A DNA stretch of 64,000 bases from Bradyrhizobium iriomotense (lineage in GTDB: Bacteria > Pseudomonadota > Alphaproteobacteria > Rhizobiales > Xanthobacteraceae), in NCBI RefSeq assembly GCF_030160715.1, contig NZ_BSOW01000026.1, positions 1-64,000 on the forward strand, read 5' to 3'. Made by a program: the position numbers and the translations under genes. The notes beneath the pieces were generated by a model. It had not been told where the DNA came from. It did not search any database and saw nothing but the letters and a program-made list of their open reading frames with translations. Shown here piece after piece: positions 52,617 to 61,552 of this stretch. How positions within the stretch are numbered: the stretch's first letter is position 1; every line of letters starts with the position of its first letter.

Positions 52617-53279
52617 ATGGGACCGAAAACGCGCATCCTCGATGCGACGATGCTGGTGTTTCGCCGCCACGGCTTTCGCCGCTCCTCGATCGAGCAGGTG
52701 GCCGAGGCCGCCGGCCTGACGCGGCAGGCGCTCTATCATCATTTCGAATCCAAGGAAGCGCTGTTCCGGGCCGTCATCGCGCGCGTGCACGAGACCGCCC
52801 TTGCGGCCGAGGAAGCCGCAATCGGCGCGGCGGAGAAGGCGGGCCGCGGCTTCGCCGACATCCTCGTCGCCGGCATGACGGCACGGATGCAGGCCATGAT
52901 CGCGTCCTTCGACGGCTCGCCACATATCGAGGAGCTGTATTCCGAGCACCTCGTGCATGGCCGCGACCTCTATCAGAGATATGCCGCGCTCTATGCGGAA
53001 CGGCTGGTCGCGACGATCGCGCGGATTGCGCGCAAGCAGAAGCTTGTGCTGCCGCAGGGCCTGTCGCCGGCCGAGTTCGCGCGGCTCGTCGAAATGGCCG
53101 TGCACGGATCGAAGTCGCAGCATCCGGCGATGCAGCCGGCAGAGGCCTTCCTGAAAGACATGGCGTTGATGGTGCGGACGCTCTGCGCAGGCGCTGTGCC
53201 GAAGGCGCAGGAGCAGCCCGCGAGCAAGGCAGTGACCAGAGAGCGACCCTCACGCAGCAAAGCCGGAGCACGTCCATGA
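52617..53279 (+). CDS. TetR-family regulator of the molybdenum hydroxylase operon
   Basis: 220 aa. The N-terminal HTH (about 5-52) has RILDATMLVFRRHGFRRSSI and EAAGLTRQALYHHFESKEAL. The C-terminal ligand-binding domain is followed by a basic tail. The ATG at 52617 directly follows the operator dyads and no SD is seen, suggesting a leaderless or weakly translated message. Its TGA overlaps the ATG of the hydroxylase by 4 bp, so regulator and enzyme are co-transcribed. Confidence 0.88.
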   Translation: MGPKTRILDATMLVFRRHGFRRSSIEQVAEAAGLTRQALYHHFESKEALFRAVIARVHETALAAEEAAIGAAEKAGRGFADILVAGMTARMQAMIASFDGSPHIEELYSEHLVHGRDLYQRYAALYAERLVATIARIARKQKLVLPQGLSPAEFARLVEMAVHGSKSQHPAMQPAEAFLKDMALMVRTLCAGAVPKAQEQPASKAVTRERPSRSKAGARP

Positions 53280-55957
53280 ATACGATGACCATCAACGGCC
53301 GCGTCGAGCCCTTGCCTGACGATCCGGATGCGCTGCTCATCGACGTCGTGCGCGATCAGCTCGGTCTCACCGGCACCAAGCTCGTCTGCGGTGGCGGCGT
53401 CTGCGGCGCCTGCACGGTGCTCGTCGACGGCGTGCCGGTCACGAGCTGCCTGATGCCGGCGCGCGCCGCCGTCGGAAAATCCGTGACGACGGTGGAAGGC
53501 ATTGGCGCACCGGAGCTGCACCCGGTGCAGAAGGCGTTCATGGCGCATGATGCCTTGCAATGCGGCTTCTGCACGCCCGGCTTCATCGTGGAAGCGGCTG
53601 GGTTCTGCGATCGCTGGCGCGCGGCGAAGGGGACTGCCGTGCCCTCGCGCGAGGAGATCGGCGCGGCGCTGTCGGGCCATCTCTGCCGCTGCGGCGCCTA
53701 TGACGCGATCTATCGCGCGGTGGCGGATGCCTGTGCCGGCCGCTTCGACGGCGACAATTTCGCAAGTCCACGCATCGAGGCGCGCGACAAGGTGACGGGC
53801 GCGGCAAAGTACACGGTAGATGTCAGGCATGACGGCCAGCTCGAGGGCGTGATCCTGCGTTCGCGTGACGCGCATGCGCGCATCGCAGCGCTCGATCTTG
53901 CTCCGGCGCGCGCTCTATCCGGCGTCATTGCAGTGTCGCTGCTGTCCGACGATCGCATCGTGCGCTATGTCGGCGAGCCGATCGCGGCGGTCGCAGCGAG
54001 GGACCGCAAGACCGCGCTCGCGGCGCTCGCCGCGATCAAGCTGACCAGCGAACCGCTGCCCGCGGTGATCGGGCTCGATGCGGCGCGGAAGGATGATGCG
54101 CCCGTGGTGTTCGACCGGGCGAGCCGCAAGAAAGCGGGCAATGTCTCGGAAGCGGCGGGCGGGCCGGCGCCATGGAAGCAGAACGTTCGCGGGCCGACCT
54201 CGGTATTTGCCAGGCGCGCCAAGCGGGCGCGGAACTGGGTGAATGAGGCGCGCCAGGCGAACAACCGTCTTCTCGTCGAGGGGACTTTCCGCACCGGCAC
54301 GCAGCAGCATGCCTGTCTCGAGCCGCATGCCGCGGTTGCGCGTTTCGATGGCGCGGAGTTGACGGTGCACGCCTCCTCCCAATGGGTGGTCCATCTGAAG
54401 GAGCAGATCGCAAAGCGCTTCAAGCTCGATCCTGCGCGCGTCCGCGTGATCGCCGATCATATCGGCGGCGGCTTCGGCTCGAAGGCGGGCATCGGCGCCG
54501 AGACGATTGCTGCGGTCGAGCTCGCGCGCGCGGCGAATGCGCCGGTAAGGGTTGCCTATGACCGTCATGAAGAATTGTCGGTCGCCGGCTATCGACCGGC
54601 CGCGGAGGTGAAGGTCGCCCTGCTGCCCTCCGACCGGGGCGAGTTGAAAGCACTGTCGGTCACGGCGCATGCCGATACGGGCGCTGCGATCAACTCGACG
54701 ATCGCGGGTCTGGCGCGGCTGATGTATCCGGCCGAGGCCAAGGACCTGTCGGATTTCGACGTCATCAGCAATCTGCCGCCGGGCGCCGCGTTCCGCGGGC
54801 CCGGCGGTCCGCCGATGGCATTCGCGGTCGAGCAGGCGGTCGACGAGGCCGCCCTCCGGCTCGCCGTCGATCCGATTGCCTTGCGCAAGCGCTGGGATCC
54901 GGATCCCAATCGGCAAAGGCTCTATGACTGGGCCTTGAGCCTCGACATCTGGCGCAATCGGACGTCGGTGCAGACCGGCCGCTATCGCCGCGGTGTTGGC
55001 GTGGCGACAGGCTACTGGTTCTATCTCTGGCAGCCCAAGGTCAAGGTCGAGGTTGCGGTCAAGGGTGGCCGCATCGTCGCATCGACTGCGACGCAGGATA
55101 TCGGGACCGGCACCCGCAGCGTCCTGGCTGAAACGGTCGCGCGCGAATTCGATATCGAGGCGAGCGAGGTCGAGGTTCGCATCGGCGACTCTTCGCTGCC
55201 CGAAGGCCCTGGCTCCGGTGGCAGCCGTGTCACCGCCTCGGTGCTGCCGCCGACGCTCACGGCGATCCAGAAATTGAAAGCCGCGATCCTCGATCAGGCC
55301 ACGCGCAAGCCGGCACCGGGCTCGAATGCGCCTTGGCGCGAGCTGATCGCGCGCTCGGGAGATATCGCTATCTCGGAGACGCGTGGCGAGGACGGCAAGA
55401 ACACAGCGCCCGGCATCCGCTCGCCGCTGAAGGACCTCGGGCTTCTCGGCGTGGTGTTCGGCTGGATGATGCGGCGCAACTCCAACATCGTCATAGGCGC
55501 CGGCGTGCCCAGCTCAGTGCAGGTGATCGAGGTCGAAGTCGACACCTGGCTCGGCCATGTGCGCGTGCTCAACGTGCACACCGGACTTGCGGTCGGGAAA
55601 ATCGCGGCGCCTCAGCTCGCACACAGCCAGGCCTGCGGCGCGATCATCCAGGGGCTTGGCTATGCGCTCTACGAGGCGCGCGAGGTCGATCCGCTCAGCG
55701 GCGAGGTCCTGACCGCGGGCATGGAGGATTATCGTATCCCCGGCATTGCGGATACGCCCGAGATCGACGTGCATTTCGACGAGGCCGGTTTTGATCACGT
55801 GCTCGGCAACAGTGTCGGCATCGGTGAGGTGGCGACGGTGCCGACATCGCCTGCCGTCGCGAACGCGATTTTCAATGCGATTGGCGTTCGCCTCGCCGAA
55901 ATTCCGATCCGGCCCGACCGTATCGTCGCCGCCTTGAAGGGGAGGACCGCGGCATGA
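53276..55957 (+). CDS. Xanthine-oxidase-family hydroxylase, fused [2Fe-2S] and Mo subunits
   Basis: 893 aa. Residues 1 to about 155 form the iron-sulfur subunit. Cys38, Cys43, Cys46 and Cys58 bind the plant-type cluster; Cys96, Cys99, Cys137 and Cys139 bind the second. From about 165 it is the molybdopterin catalytic subunit (RIEARDKVTGAAKYTVDVRH, HIGGGFGSKAG, GPGGPPMAFAVEQAVD), with the catalytic Glu at about 851 (GIGEVAT). The two subunits are normally separate chains in bacterial CoxSML/PaoABC enzymes, so the fusion is notable. The ATG overlaps the tetR stop, and the FAD-subunit gene overlaps its end. The frame upstream to 52583 is a shadow of tetR. Substrate (aldehyde, purine or N-heterocycle) unknown. 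Confidence 0.9.
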   Translation: MNTMTINGRVEPLPDDPDALLIDVVRDQLGLTGTKLVCGGGVCGACTVLVDGVPVTSCLMPARAAVGKSVTTVEGIGAPELHPVQKAFMAHDALQCGFCTPGFIVEAAGFCDRWRAAKGTAVPSREEIGAALSGHLCRCGAYDAIYRAVADACAGRFDGDNFASPRIEARDKVTGAAKYTVDVRHDGQLEGVILRSRDAHARIAALDLAPARALSGVIAVSLLSDDRIVRYVGEPIAAVAARDRKTALAALAAIKLTSEPLPAVIGLDAARKDDAPVVFDRASRKKAGNVSEAAGGPAPWKQNVRGPTSVFARRAKRARNWVNEARQANNRLLVEGTFRTGTQQHACLEPHAAVARFDGAELTVHASSQWVVHLKEQIAKRFKLDPARVRVIADHIGGGFGSKAGIGAETIAAVELARAANAPVRVAYDRHEELSVAGYRPAAEVKVALLPSDRGELKALSVTAHADTGAAINSTIAGLARLMYPAEAKDLSDFDVISNLPPGAAFRGPGGPPMAFAVEQAVDEAALRLAVDPIALRKRWDPDPNRQRLYDWALSLDIWRNRTSVQTGRYRRGVGVATGYWFYLWQPKVKVEVAVKGGRIVASTATQDIGTGTRSVLAETVAREFDIEASEVEVRIGDSSLPEGPGSGGSRVTASVLPPTLTAIQKLKAAILDQATRKPAPGSNAPWRELIARSGDIAISETRGEDGKNTAPGIRSPLKDLGLLGVVFGWMMRRNSNIVIGAGVPSSVQVIEVEVDTWLGHVRVLNVHTGLAVGKIAAPQLAHSQACGAIIQGLGYALYEAREVDPLSGEVLTAGMEDYRIPGIADTPEIDVHFDEAGFDHVLGNSVGIGEVATVPTSPAVANAIFNAIGVRLAEIPIRPDRIVAALKGRTAA

Positions 55958-56880
55958 GCGCATCGTCGCCAACAATCGCGGGTAGCGTGCCCGAATTCCG
56001 CGCCGCCGGTACCGATCTGTCCGAGCGCCGCCGCAGCGGGGTGTCTCGTGGGCCCATCGTCGATCTCCCCGTGACGTCAGGCACGATCGGGATCGACTGG
56101 GCTGCGGACGGTTCGGCCCGCATCGGCGCTTCCACCACGATCTCGGCCATCGCGTCCGATCAACGCATCCGGGATGCCTATCCCGGTATCGCCGGAGCCG
56201 CGCAAGGCCTCGCCACGCCGCAGATCCGGCATCTGGCAACGCTCGGCGGCAACCTCGCCCAGCGTTCGCGCTGCTGGTATTTCCGCAATCCGCAGATCGG
56301 CTGTCTCAAGAAGGGCGGCTCCGGTTGCCCGGCGCGATCGGGCAATCATCTCTATCACGCAGTCTTCGATCTCGGGCCTTGCGTGGCCCCGCATCCGTCG
56401 ACCATGGCCATGGCGCTGCTCGCCTATGATGCGACGATCGCGACAGACCACCGTAGCCGGTTGTCGATACCCGATCTGCTTGGTAACGGCACCAACGGCG
56501 CCGCGGATAATGCGCTCGAGCCGGGCGAAAGGATCGAGGCCATCTCATTTCCCGCGCCGCTCGCCTCCGAGCGCGCGGACTACAAGCGCGCCATCAGCCG
56601 CACCTATGCCGAATGGCCGCTGGTCGAAATCTGCGCGCGCGCTTTGGTATCCGGCGGCATCTTCCAGCACGTCCGCATCGCCGCCGGCGGCATCGCCCCG
56701 GTGCCGCTGCGGCTGACGGCATGCGAGGCGGCGTTGGAGGGAAAGCCGGCAAACGCGGAAGTTATTGCGCAAGCCGCGCAGCTCGCGACATCAGGTGCAA
56801 AGCCGCTGCCGATGACCGGATACAAGCTCGAGCTGCTGGTTGGCCTGGTGCGGGACGTGATGGAGCGAATTGCGAAGTAG
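55954..56880 (+). CDS. FAD subunit of the molybdenum hydroxylase, PaoB-like with [4Fe-4S] insertion
   Basis: 308 aa of the CoxM/PaoB family. The FAD-binding motif at about 90-101 (TPQIRHLATLGGN) is followed by an insertion with four Cys: Cys107 (RCWYF), Cys117 (GCLKK), Cys125 (GCPAR) and Cys143 (GPCVAPHPS). Equivalent four-Cys insertions in E. coli PaoB and in 4-hydroxybenzoyl-CoA reductase carry an extra [4Fe-4S] cluster. The C-terminal CO-dehydrogenase-like domain is about 195-300. It overlaps the catalytic gene by 4 bp. The complex would pass electrons Mo to [2Fe-2S] x2 to FAD, with the [4Fe-4S] on this chain. Confidence 0.88.
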   Translation: MSASSPTIAGSVPEFRAAGTDLSERRRSGVSRGPIVDLPVTSGTIGIDWAADGSARIGASTTISAIASDQRIRDAYPGIAGAAQGLATPQIRHLATLGGNLAQRSRCWYFRNPQIGCLKKGGSGCPARSGNHLYHAVFDLGPCVAPHPSTMAMALLAYDATIATDHRSRLSIPDLLGNGTNGAADNALEPGERIEAISFPAPLASERADYKRAISRTYAEWPLVEICARALVSGGIFQHVRIAAGGIAPVPLRLTACEAALEGKPANAEVIAQAAQLATSGAKPLPMTGYKLELLVGLVRDVMERIAK

Positions 56881-56898
56881 GTTGGCCGTCCCCCGCAC

Positions 56899-57681
56899 TC
56901 ATCCAGCGTCATCATCGTCCTGCAGGATCGTTTCTGACAGGAGCGCTGCGGCCTTCTGGAGCGGGGCGATGAAACGGTCGAGCTCGGCAAAGCTCACGCG
57001 CGCCGCCGGGACGGAGACGCCGAGGCACGCAATCAGCTCGCGGTCCGGCGACAGGATCGGAACCGCACAGCCAACCACGCCCTTGACGTATTCCTCGTTG
57101 GTCTTTGCCCATCCGCGCCGGCGCGTCTCCTCGAGCACGTCCAGCAGGGTGTCGCAGTCTGCGATCGTCGTGTCCGTAAATTTCGTCAGCGCAAGCGCGC
57201 GGCACAGCTTCTCGCGTGCTTTCTCGGGCAAGCGGCTCATGTAGATCTTGCCTGTCGAGGTGCAGTGCAGCGGCGCCGCTTCGCCCGGATTGAATTGCAG
57301 TCCCTGTGGTTGCGAGACGCGGACGCTGTCGACATAGGCCACCATGTTGTCGCGCACGACGCCGATCTCGCATTGCTCGCCGATTTCGCCGGCGACTGCG
57401 CGCAGCACGGCATGCCGGCGCGCGGTGCGGAATGCTGCGCCGATGACCTTGGCGGCGAGGGTCACGAGCTGATTGCCGACCACGTAGCGCTTGGTCCCGA
57501 GCGCCTTCTGGAGGAGTCCGCGTTCCTCGAGGTTTCCGATCAACCGGTGCGCGGTCGGAAGCGGCAGGGCGAGCGCCTCGGCGATCTCCGCGACCGACAC
57601 GGCTTTGGTTTGACCGGCGACGTGCCCGACGATGGCAAAGGCGCGGTCGAGTGGTCCGTCGGTCTTGGCTTGCTCCGCCAT
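56899..57681 (-). CDS. IclR-family regulator
   Basis: 260 aa. The N-terminal winged helix (about 10-70) has VSVAEIAEALALPLPTAHRL. The C-terminal IclR effector domain (about 85-250) has PLHCTSTGKIYMSRLPE and a C-terminal ELIACLGVSVPAARVSF. It is divergent from the class V aminotransferase/Glt importer operon with 180 bp of AT-rich DNA between, so it is the likely regulator of that operon. Convergent with the molybdenum hydroxylase operon, 18 bp apart. Confidence 0.9.
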   Translation of the reverse strand: MAEQAKTDGPLDRAFAIVGHVAGQTKAVSVAEIAEALALPLPTAHRLIGNLEERGLLQKALGTKRYVVGNQLVTLAAKVIGAAFRTARRHAVLRAVAGEIGEQCEIGVVRDNMVAYVDSVRVSQPQGLQFNPGEAAPLHCTSTGKIYMSRLPEKAREKLCRALALTKFTDTTIADCDTLLDVLEETRRRGWAKTNEEYVKGVVGCAVPILSPDRELIACLGVSVPAARVSFAELDRFIAPLQKAAALLSETILQDDDDAG

Positions 57682-57713
57682 TCGCGTTTCCTTCTGTCGA
57701 TTAACAAATTATC

Positions 57714-57749
57714 ATTTTTCGGAATAAAAACTACTGAAATATGAAAAAT
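57714..57749. promoter_or_regulatory. AT-rich divergent control region with inverted repeat
   Basis: ATTTTTC (57714-57720) and GAAAAAT (57743-57749) form a 7-bp inverted repeat separated by 22 bp, in a markedly AT-rich patch between iclR and the aminotransferase gene. It is a candidate IclR binding site. Confidence 0.35.
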
Positions 57750-57861
57750 AGATTAGACGATTTCCCCTCGCTGCTCATATCGTTGGCTTCGCCGACCGGT
57801 GACCAGGATTTGTGCAGCGCAAAATTGGTCCCACCGGCGATGCGCCGAACAGGAGAGTGGG

Positions 57862-59034
57862 ATGTCAGGTCATTACGACGTCGATGCCGTGCGGAAGGAA
57901 TTTCCGGCTGCCGAGCGGATGACCTATCTCGACTCCGGATTCCAGGCGCCGCTCGCGCGCCCCGTGAAGGCGGCGATCGACCTCTTTCTCCGCGAGGGCC
58001 TCGAGACAGCCGGCCCGAAGAGCGTGTGGCTCGACCGCGTCGAGCAGACGCGCGCCAAGGTCGCGCGCTTCCTCGGCGTGTCCGCCGACGAGATCGCCTT
58101 CACCAAGAACACGTCGGAAAGCATGAACATTGCCGCGAACGCCCTGCGGCTGCGGGCGGGCGACAATGTCCTGATGGTTCACGGCGATCACCCGAACAAC
58201 GCATACGCCTTCCTCAATCTTCAACGGAAGGGTGTCGAGGTGCGCTTCGTGCCGATGACCGATGTGGTGGATGCGGCGAGCTTTCGTCCTCACATCGATA
58301 CGAACACCCGCGCGATCTCGATGTCGCATGTGACCTTTCACGCCGGCCACCGCTTCGATATCGAAAGCGTCGGTGGCCTGTGCGCGGAGAAGGGCCTCCA
58401 TTTCATCGTCGACGTGATGCAGGCGATCGGCGTGGTGCCGATCGATGCAAAGGCCATACGCGCGAGCTTCATCGGATCCGGCAGTCACAAGGGCCTGCTC
58501 GTTCCCCAGGGACTCGGGCTCCTTTATTGGGACAGCGCGCATGCGGAGCTCGAGCCCGCTTATCTCGCTGCCGCAAGCCTTGCGGAGATCCCGGCCGATC
58601 TCATCGCCCGCCCGGACAAGCTTACGCCGGCTCCGAGCGCCCGCCGCTTCGAGCTCGGCAATTTCAATCTTCCGGCAATCCACGCGCTTGGCGCCTCGCT
58701 CGACCTGATCGCGCAGATCGGCGTCGAGAACATCCAGAACCACTGCTTCGATCTTGGTGATCATCTCATCGCAGCGCTCGATGCGCTCGATATCCGGCTC
58801 GTCGGTCCGCGCGAGCGGAAGCACCGCGCGCCGCACATCTACGTCGTCGCGTTGCCTGCGGCCGAATGGCTCGGCTACTTCGAAGAGAACGGCGTGCGCG
58901 TTTCGCCGGAACGGGACGGCATTCGCGTGTCGTTCGGCATGTTCAACACGTCAGCGGATGTCGATCGCCTGATCGAGCTCATCCGCCGGCGCGGTGTGAA
59001 GACATCATCCAAGGTAGCTGAGAAGGCCGCCTAG
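57862..59034 (+). CDS. Class V PLP aminotransferase (isopenicillin-N-epimerase / cysteine desulfurase-like)
   Basis: 390 aa from Met 57862, preceded by AGGAG. The frame from 57799 is not family-like. It is a fold-type I class V enzyme with YLDSGFQAPLARPVKAA, TKNTSESMNIAANAL and FIVDVMQAIGVVPIDAKA (PLP-binding Asp). The Schiff-base Lys is in GSGSHKGLLVPQG. Class V includes cysteine desulfurases, kynureninase-like and isopenicillin-N-epimerase-like enzymes. The Cys loop of desulfurases is not evident, so transamination, racemisation or beta-elimination of an imported amino acid is more likely. It is first in an operon with a GltIJKL-type importer. Confidence 0.85.
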   Translation: MSGHYDVDAVRKEFPAAERMTYLDSGFQAPLARPVKAAIDLFLREGLETAGPKSVWLDRVEQTRAKVARFLGVSADEIAFTKNTSESMNIAANALRLRAGDNVLMVHGDHPNNAYAFLNLQRKGVEVRFVPMTDVVDAASFRPHIDTNTRAISMSHVTFHAGHRFDIESVGGLCAEKGLHFIVDVMQAIGVVPIDAKAIRASFIGSGSHKGLLVPQGLGLLYWDSAHAELEPAYLAAASLAEIPADLIARPDKLTPAPSARRFELGNFNLPAIHALGASLDLIAQIGVENIQNHCFDLGDHLIAALDALDIRLVGPRERKHRAPHIYVVALPAAEWLGYFEENGVRVSPERDGIRVSFGMFNTSADVDRLIELIRRRGVKTSSKVAEKAA

Positions 59035-59063
59035 GCCGGAGATAAGAGAGGAGGGTGCAGGAC

Positions 59064-59966
59064 ATGAGGAATTTTGCACGGATGCTGGGGGCCCTGTCGG
59101 GCCTTGCGGCGGTCGCCGCCATGGTCGAGGCGTCGGCCGCGGCCGACAGCCCGACGCTGGCCAAGATCAAGTCCAGCGGCGCGATCACGATCGGCCACCG
59201 CGAGGCGTCGATCCCGTTCTCTTACCTCGGCCCCGACCAGAAGCCGATCGGCTTCTCGCTCGATCTCTGCGCCGCCATCGTCGAGCGCATCAAGACGGAG
59301 CTCAATCTGCCCAATCTCACCGTCAACTACACGCCGGTGAACTCGTCCAACCGGATTCCGCTGATCCAGAGCGGCACCGTCGATATCGAATGCGGCGGAA
59401 CGGCCAACGACAAGAAGCGGCAGGAGCAGGTGTCGTTCTCGGTGACGACTTTCGTCAGCCAGCCGCGCTGGCTGGTCAAGGCCGACAGCGGCCTGAAGAC
59501 CGCCGGCGATCTCAAGGCCAAGACCATCGTCGTCACGCAGGGCTCCAACGCGATCGGCTTCGCGCAAGGCGTGAACGCCAAGGAGCAGCTCGGTCTCAAC
59601 ATCGTCCAGGCCAAGGATCATGCGGAATCTTTCCTGATGCTGAACACCGGACGCGCCGCGGCCTTCATGGAAGACGATATCCTTCTCGCAGGCCTCAAGG
59701 CCGCAGCACCGAAGCCGGATGCGCTGATCTTCCTTCCCGAAGGTTATGCGAGGGTCTATTACGGGCTGATGTTCACGAAGGGCGATGCCGGCTTCAAGGC
59801 GCTCGTCGACGACGTTCTCTCCAAGCAAATGGCGTCGGGCCAGTTCGAGAAGACCTACACGAAATGGTTCACCAGGCCGATCCCGCCCAAGGGTGAGAAT
59901 CTCGCGTTTCCGCTCACCGACACGCTGATGGAACGGATCGCGCAGCCCAGCGACGCGGTCGACTGA
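59064..59966 (+). CDS. Amino-acid substrate-binding protein, family 3 (GltI-like)
   Basis: 300 aa from Met 59064 (MRNFARMLGALSG) with a Sec signal peptide ending ASAAADS. The mature domain has the family-3 pattern IKSSGAITIGHREASIPFSY, TVDIECGGTANDKKRQEQVS and RAAAFMEDDILLAG. It is closest in style to glutamate/aspartate receptors (GltI/DEBP). It lies 29 bp after the aminotransferase gene and 64 bp before the permease. It should bind an acidic or modified amino acid that the aminotransferase then processes. Confidence 0.9.
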   Translation: MRNFARMLGALSGLAAVAAMVEASAAADSPTLAKIKSSGAITIGHREASIPFSYLGPDQKPIGFSLDLCAAIVERIKTELNLPNLTVNYTPVNSSNRIPLIQSGTVDIECGGTANDKKRQEQVSFSVTTFVSQPRWLVKADSGLKTAGDLKAKTIVVTQGSNAIGFAQGVNAKEQLGLNIVQAKDHAESFLMLNTGRAAAFMEDDILLAGLKAAAPKPDALIFLPEGYARVYYGLMFTKGDAGFKALVDDVLSKQMASGQFEKTYTKWFTRPIPPKGENLAFPLTDTLMERIAQPSDAVD

Positions 59967-60030
59967 CCGGAAACGCCGCGGGACTTGATCATGGTCGCCT
60001 TCGCTCGCACCGGTAACTCTGAGGTTTGCG

Positions 60031-60825
60031 ATGTTCGGAGTGCTTTTTGAACAGACGGCGGATGGCCAGCGCTACATCGACTGGCTTCTCACGGGCCTCG
60101 GCTGGACGCTGGCGCTGGCCTTCTTCGGCTGGTGGATCGCCTTCGCCGTCGGTGTCGTCGTCGGGATCGGCCGCACCGTGCAGAACCGGTTCGTGGCGGC
60201 GCTTGCACGGCTCTATGTCGAGATCTTCCGGAACATCCCGGTGCTGGTGCAGATGTTTCTCTGGTACTTCGTGCTGCCGGAGATTCTTCCGGGCCGGCTC
60301 GGCGACGCCATCAAGCAGATCCCGCCGCCCTGGGGATCGTTCTTCCCTGCGCTGGTGTGCCTCGGTCTCTACACCGCCGCCCGCATCGCCGAGCAGGTGC
60401 GTGCGGGCATCGAGGCGTTGCCGAAGGGACAGACCGAGGCGGCAAATGCGCTGGGCCTCACTCCCCATCTGACCTATCGCCACGTCATCGTCCCGCAGGC
60501 GCTGCGGCTTATCGTGCCGAGCCTGACCAGCGAGGTCATGGGCATCTACAAGAACACCTCCGTGGCGCTCACGATCGGCCTGATGGAGCTGACGGCGCAG
60601 GCGCGGCAGATCAGCGAAGCGACCTTCCAGACCTTCACCGCCTTCGGTGCCGCGACGCTGATCTATCTCGTGCTCGCGCTCATCGCCTATCAATCGATGA
60701 TGCTGATCGACAGGGCCGTGCGCATCCCGGGCTCCACGCCGGCGAAGGATGCGATCGAGCCGGCTCTGGCGGACGACGTGCAGCCGGGCGCCGCCTTGCC
60801 CCACGGGATGGAGGTCGTGAAATGA
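60031..60825 (+). CDS. gltJ: Polar amino-acid ABC permease (GltJ-like)
   Basis: 264 aa inner-membrane permease of the HisMQ family, with GLGWTLALAFFGWWIAFAVG, IFRNIPVLVQMFLWYF and the EAA loop (EALPKGQTEAANALGL). GltJ-type proteins are longer than GltK because of the extended loop near LPGRLGDAIKQIPPPWG, as seen here. It has a GAGG site before the ATG. Its stop overlaps the gltK ATG by 4 bp. Confidence 0.9.
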   Translation: MFGVLFEQTADGQRYIDWLLTGLGWTLALAFFGWWIAFAVGVVVGIGRTVQNRFVAALARLYVEIFRNIPVLVQMFLWYFVLPEILPGRLGDAIKQIPPPWGSFFPALVCLGLYTAARIAEQVRAGIEALPKGQTEAANALGLTPHLTYRHVIVPQALRLIVPSLTSEVMGIYKNTSVALTIGLMELTAQARQISEATFQTFTAFGAATLIYLVLALIAYQSMMLIDRAVRIPGSTPAKDAIEPALADDVQPGAALPHGMEVVK

Positions 60826-61517
60826 ACAGCCTCGATTTCTCGATCCTCGTTCAGGCCTGGCCCTATCTCTGGTCGGGCCTGCTGTTCTCCCTCGCACTGA
60901 CCGTCGCAGCTTTCGTCGTCGGCATGCTGCTGGGGACCTGCTTCGCCCTCGTGCAGCACTTCGAGCTGCCTGTCGTCAGCCAGATCGTGCGCAGCTACAT
61001 CGCATTGATCCGCTCGATCCCGCTGATCCTCGTGCTGTTCTGGTTCTTCTTCCTGGTGCCGATCGTGCTCGGGCACCTCTATGGCAACGGCCGTCCGATT
61101 CCGATCGGCGCCACCTGGACGGCCTTCATCACCTTCGGCCTGTTCGAGGCAGCCTACTATTCCGAGATCATTCGCGTCGGATTGCGCGCGGTGAACAAGG
61201 GGCAGTTCGAAGCCTGCCAGGCGCTTGCCTTGTCCACCTTCGATACCTATCGATGCGTGATCCTGCCGCAGGTGATCCGGGTCGCGAGCCCGATCATCCT
61301 GAGCCAGACCATCATCCTGTTCCAGGACACCTCGCTCGTTTACGTGCTCTCGCTGACCGATCTCCTCGGCGCGGCCTCGAAGCTCGCGCAGCTCAACGGC
61401 CGGCTCGTCGAGATGTATCTCGTGGTGGCGATGGTCTATCTCGCCATCAGTTCGGCGGCGTCGCAGTGCGTCGCATCGCTCCGGCGGCGATACGCCCTCG
61501 GCGGAGCGCACCGCTAG
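60822..61517 (+). CDS. gltK: Polar amino-acid ABC permease (GltK-like)
   Basis: 231 aa, starting in the ATGA overlap with gltJ. The longer frame from 60132 is a shadow of gltJ. It has SGLLFSLALTVAAFVVGMLL, YIALIRSIPLILVLFWFFFL and EAA loop AVNKGQFEACQALALS. It forms the heterodimeric channel with GltJ. The ATPase gene follows 35 bp later. Confidence 0.9.
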   Translation: MNSLDFSILVQAWPYLWSGLLFSLALTVAAFVVGMLLGTCFALVQHFELPVVSQIVRSYIALIRSIPLILVLFWFFFLVPIVLGHLYGNGRPIPIGATWTAFITFGLFEAAYYSEIIRVGLRAVNKGQFEACQALALSTFDTYRCVILPQVIRVASPIILSQTIILFQDTSLVYVLSLTDLLGAASKLAQLNGRLVEMYLVVAMVYLAISSAASQCVASLRRRYALGGAHR

Positions 61518-61552
61518 CGAAACCGGCTCGGAAAACAGAGAGGGAGACCAAA

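Noticed and set aside
52583..53275. N-terminal 231-codon extension of the molybdenum hydroxylase
   Set aside because: The extension is a shadow of the tetR gene in another frame. The [2Fe-2S] domain begins at Met 53276 with an ATGA overlap.
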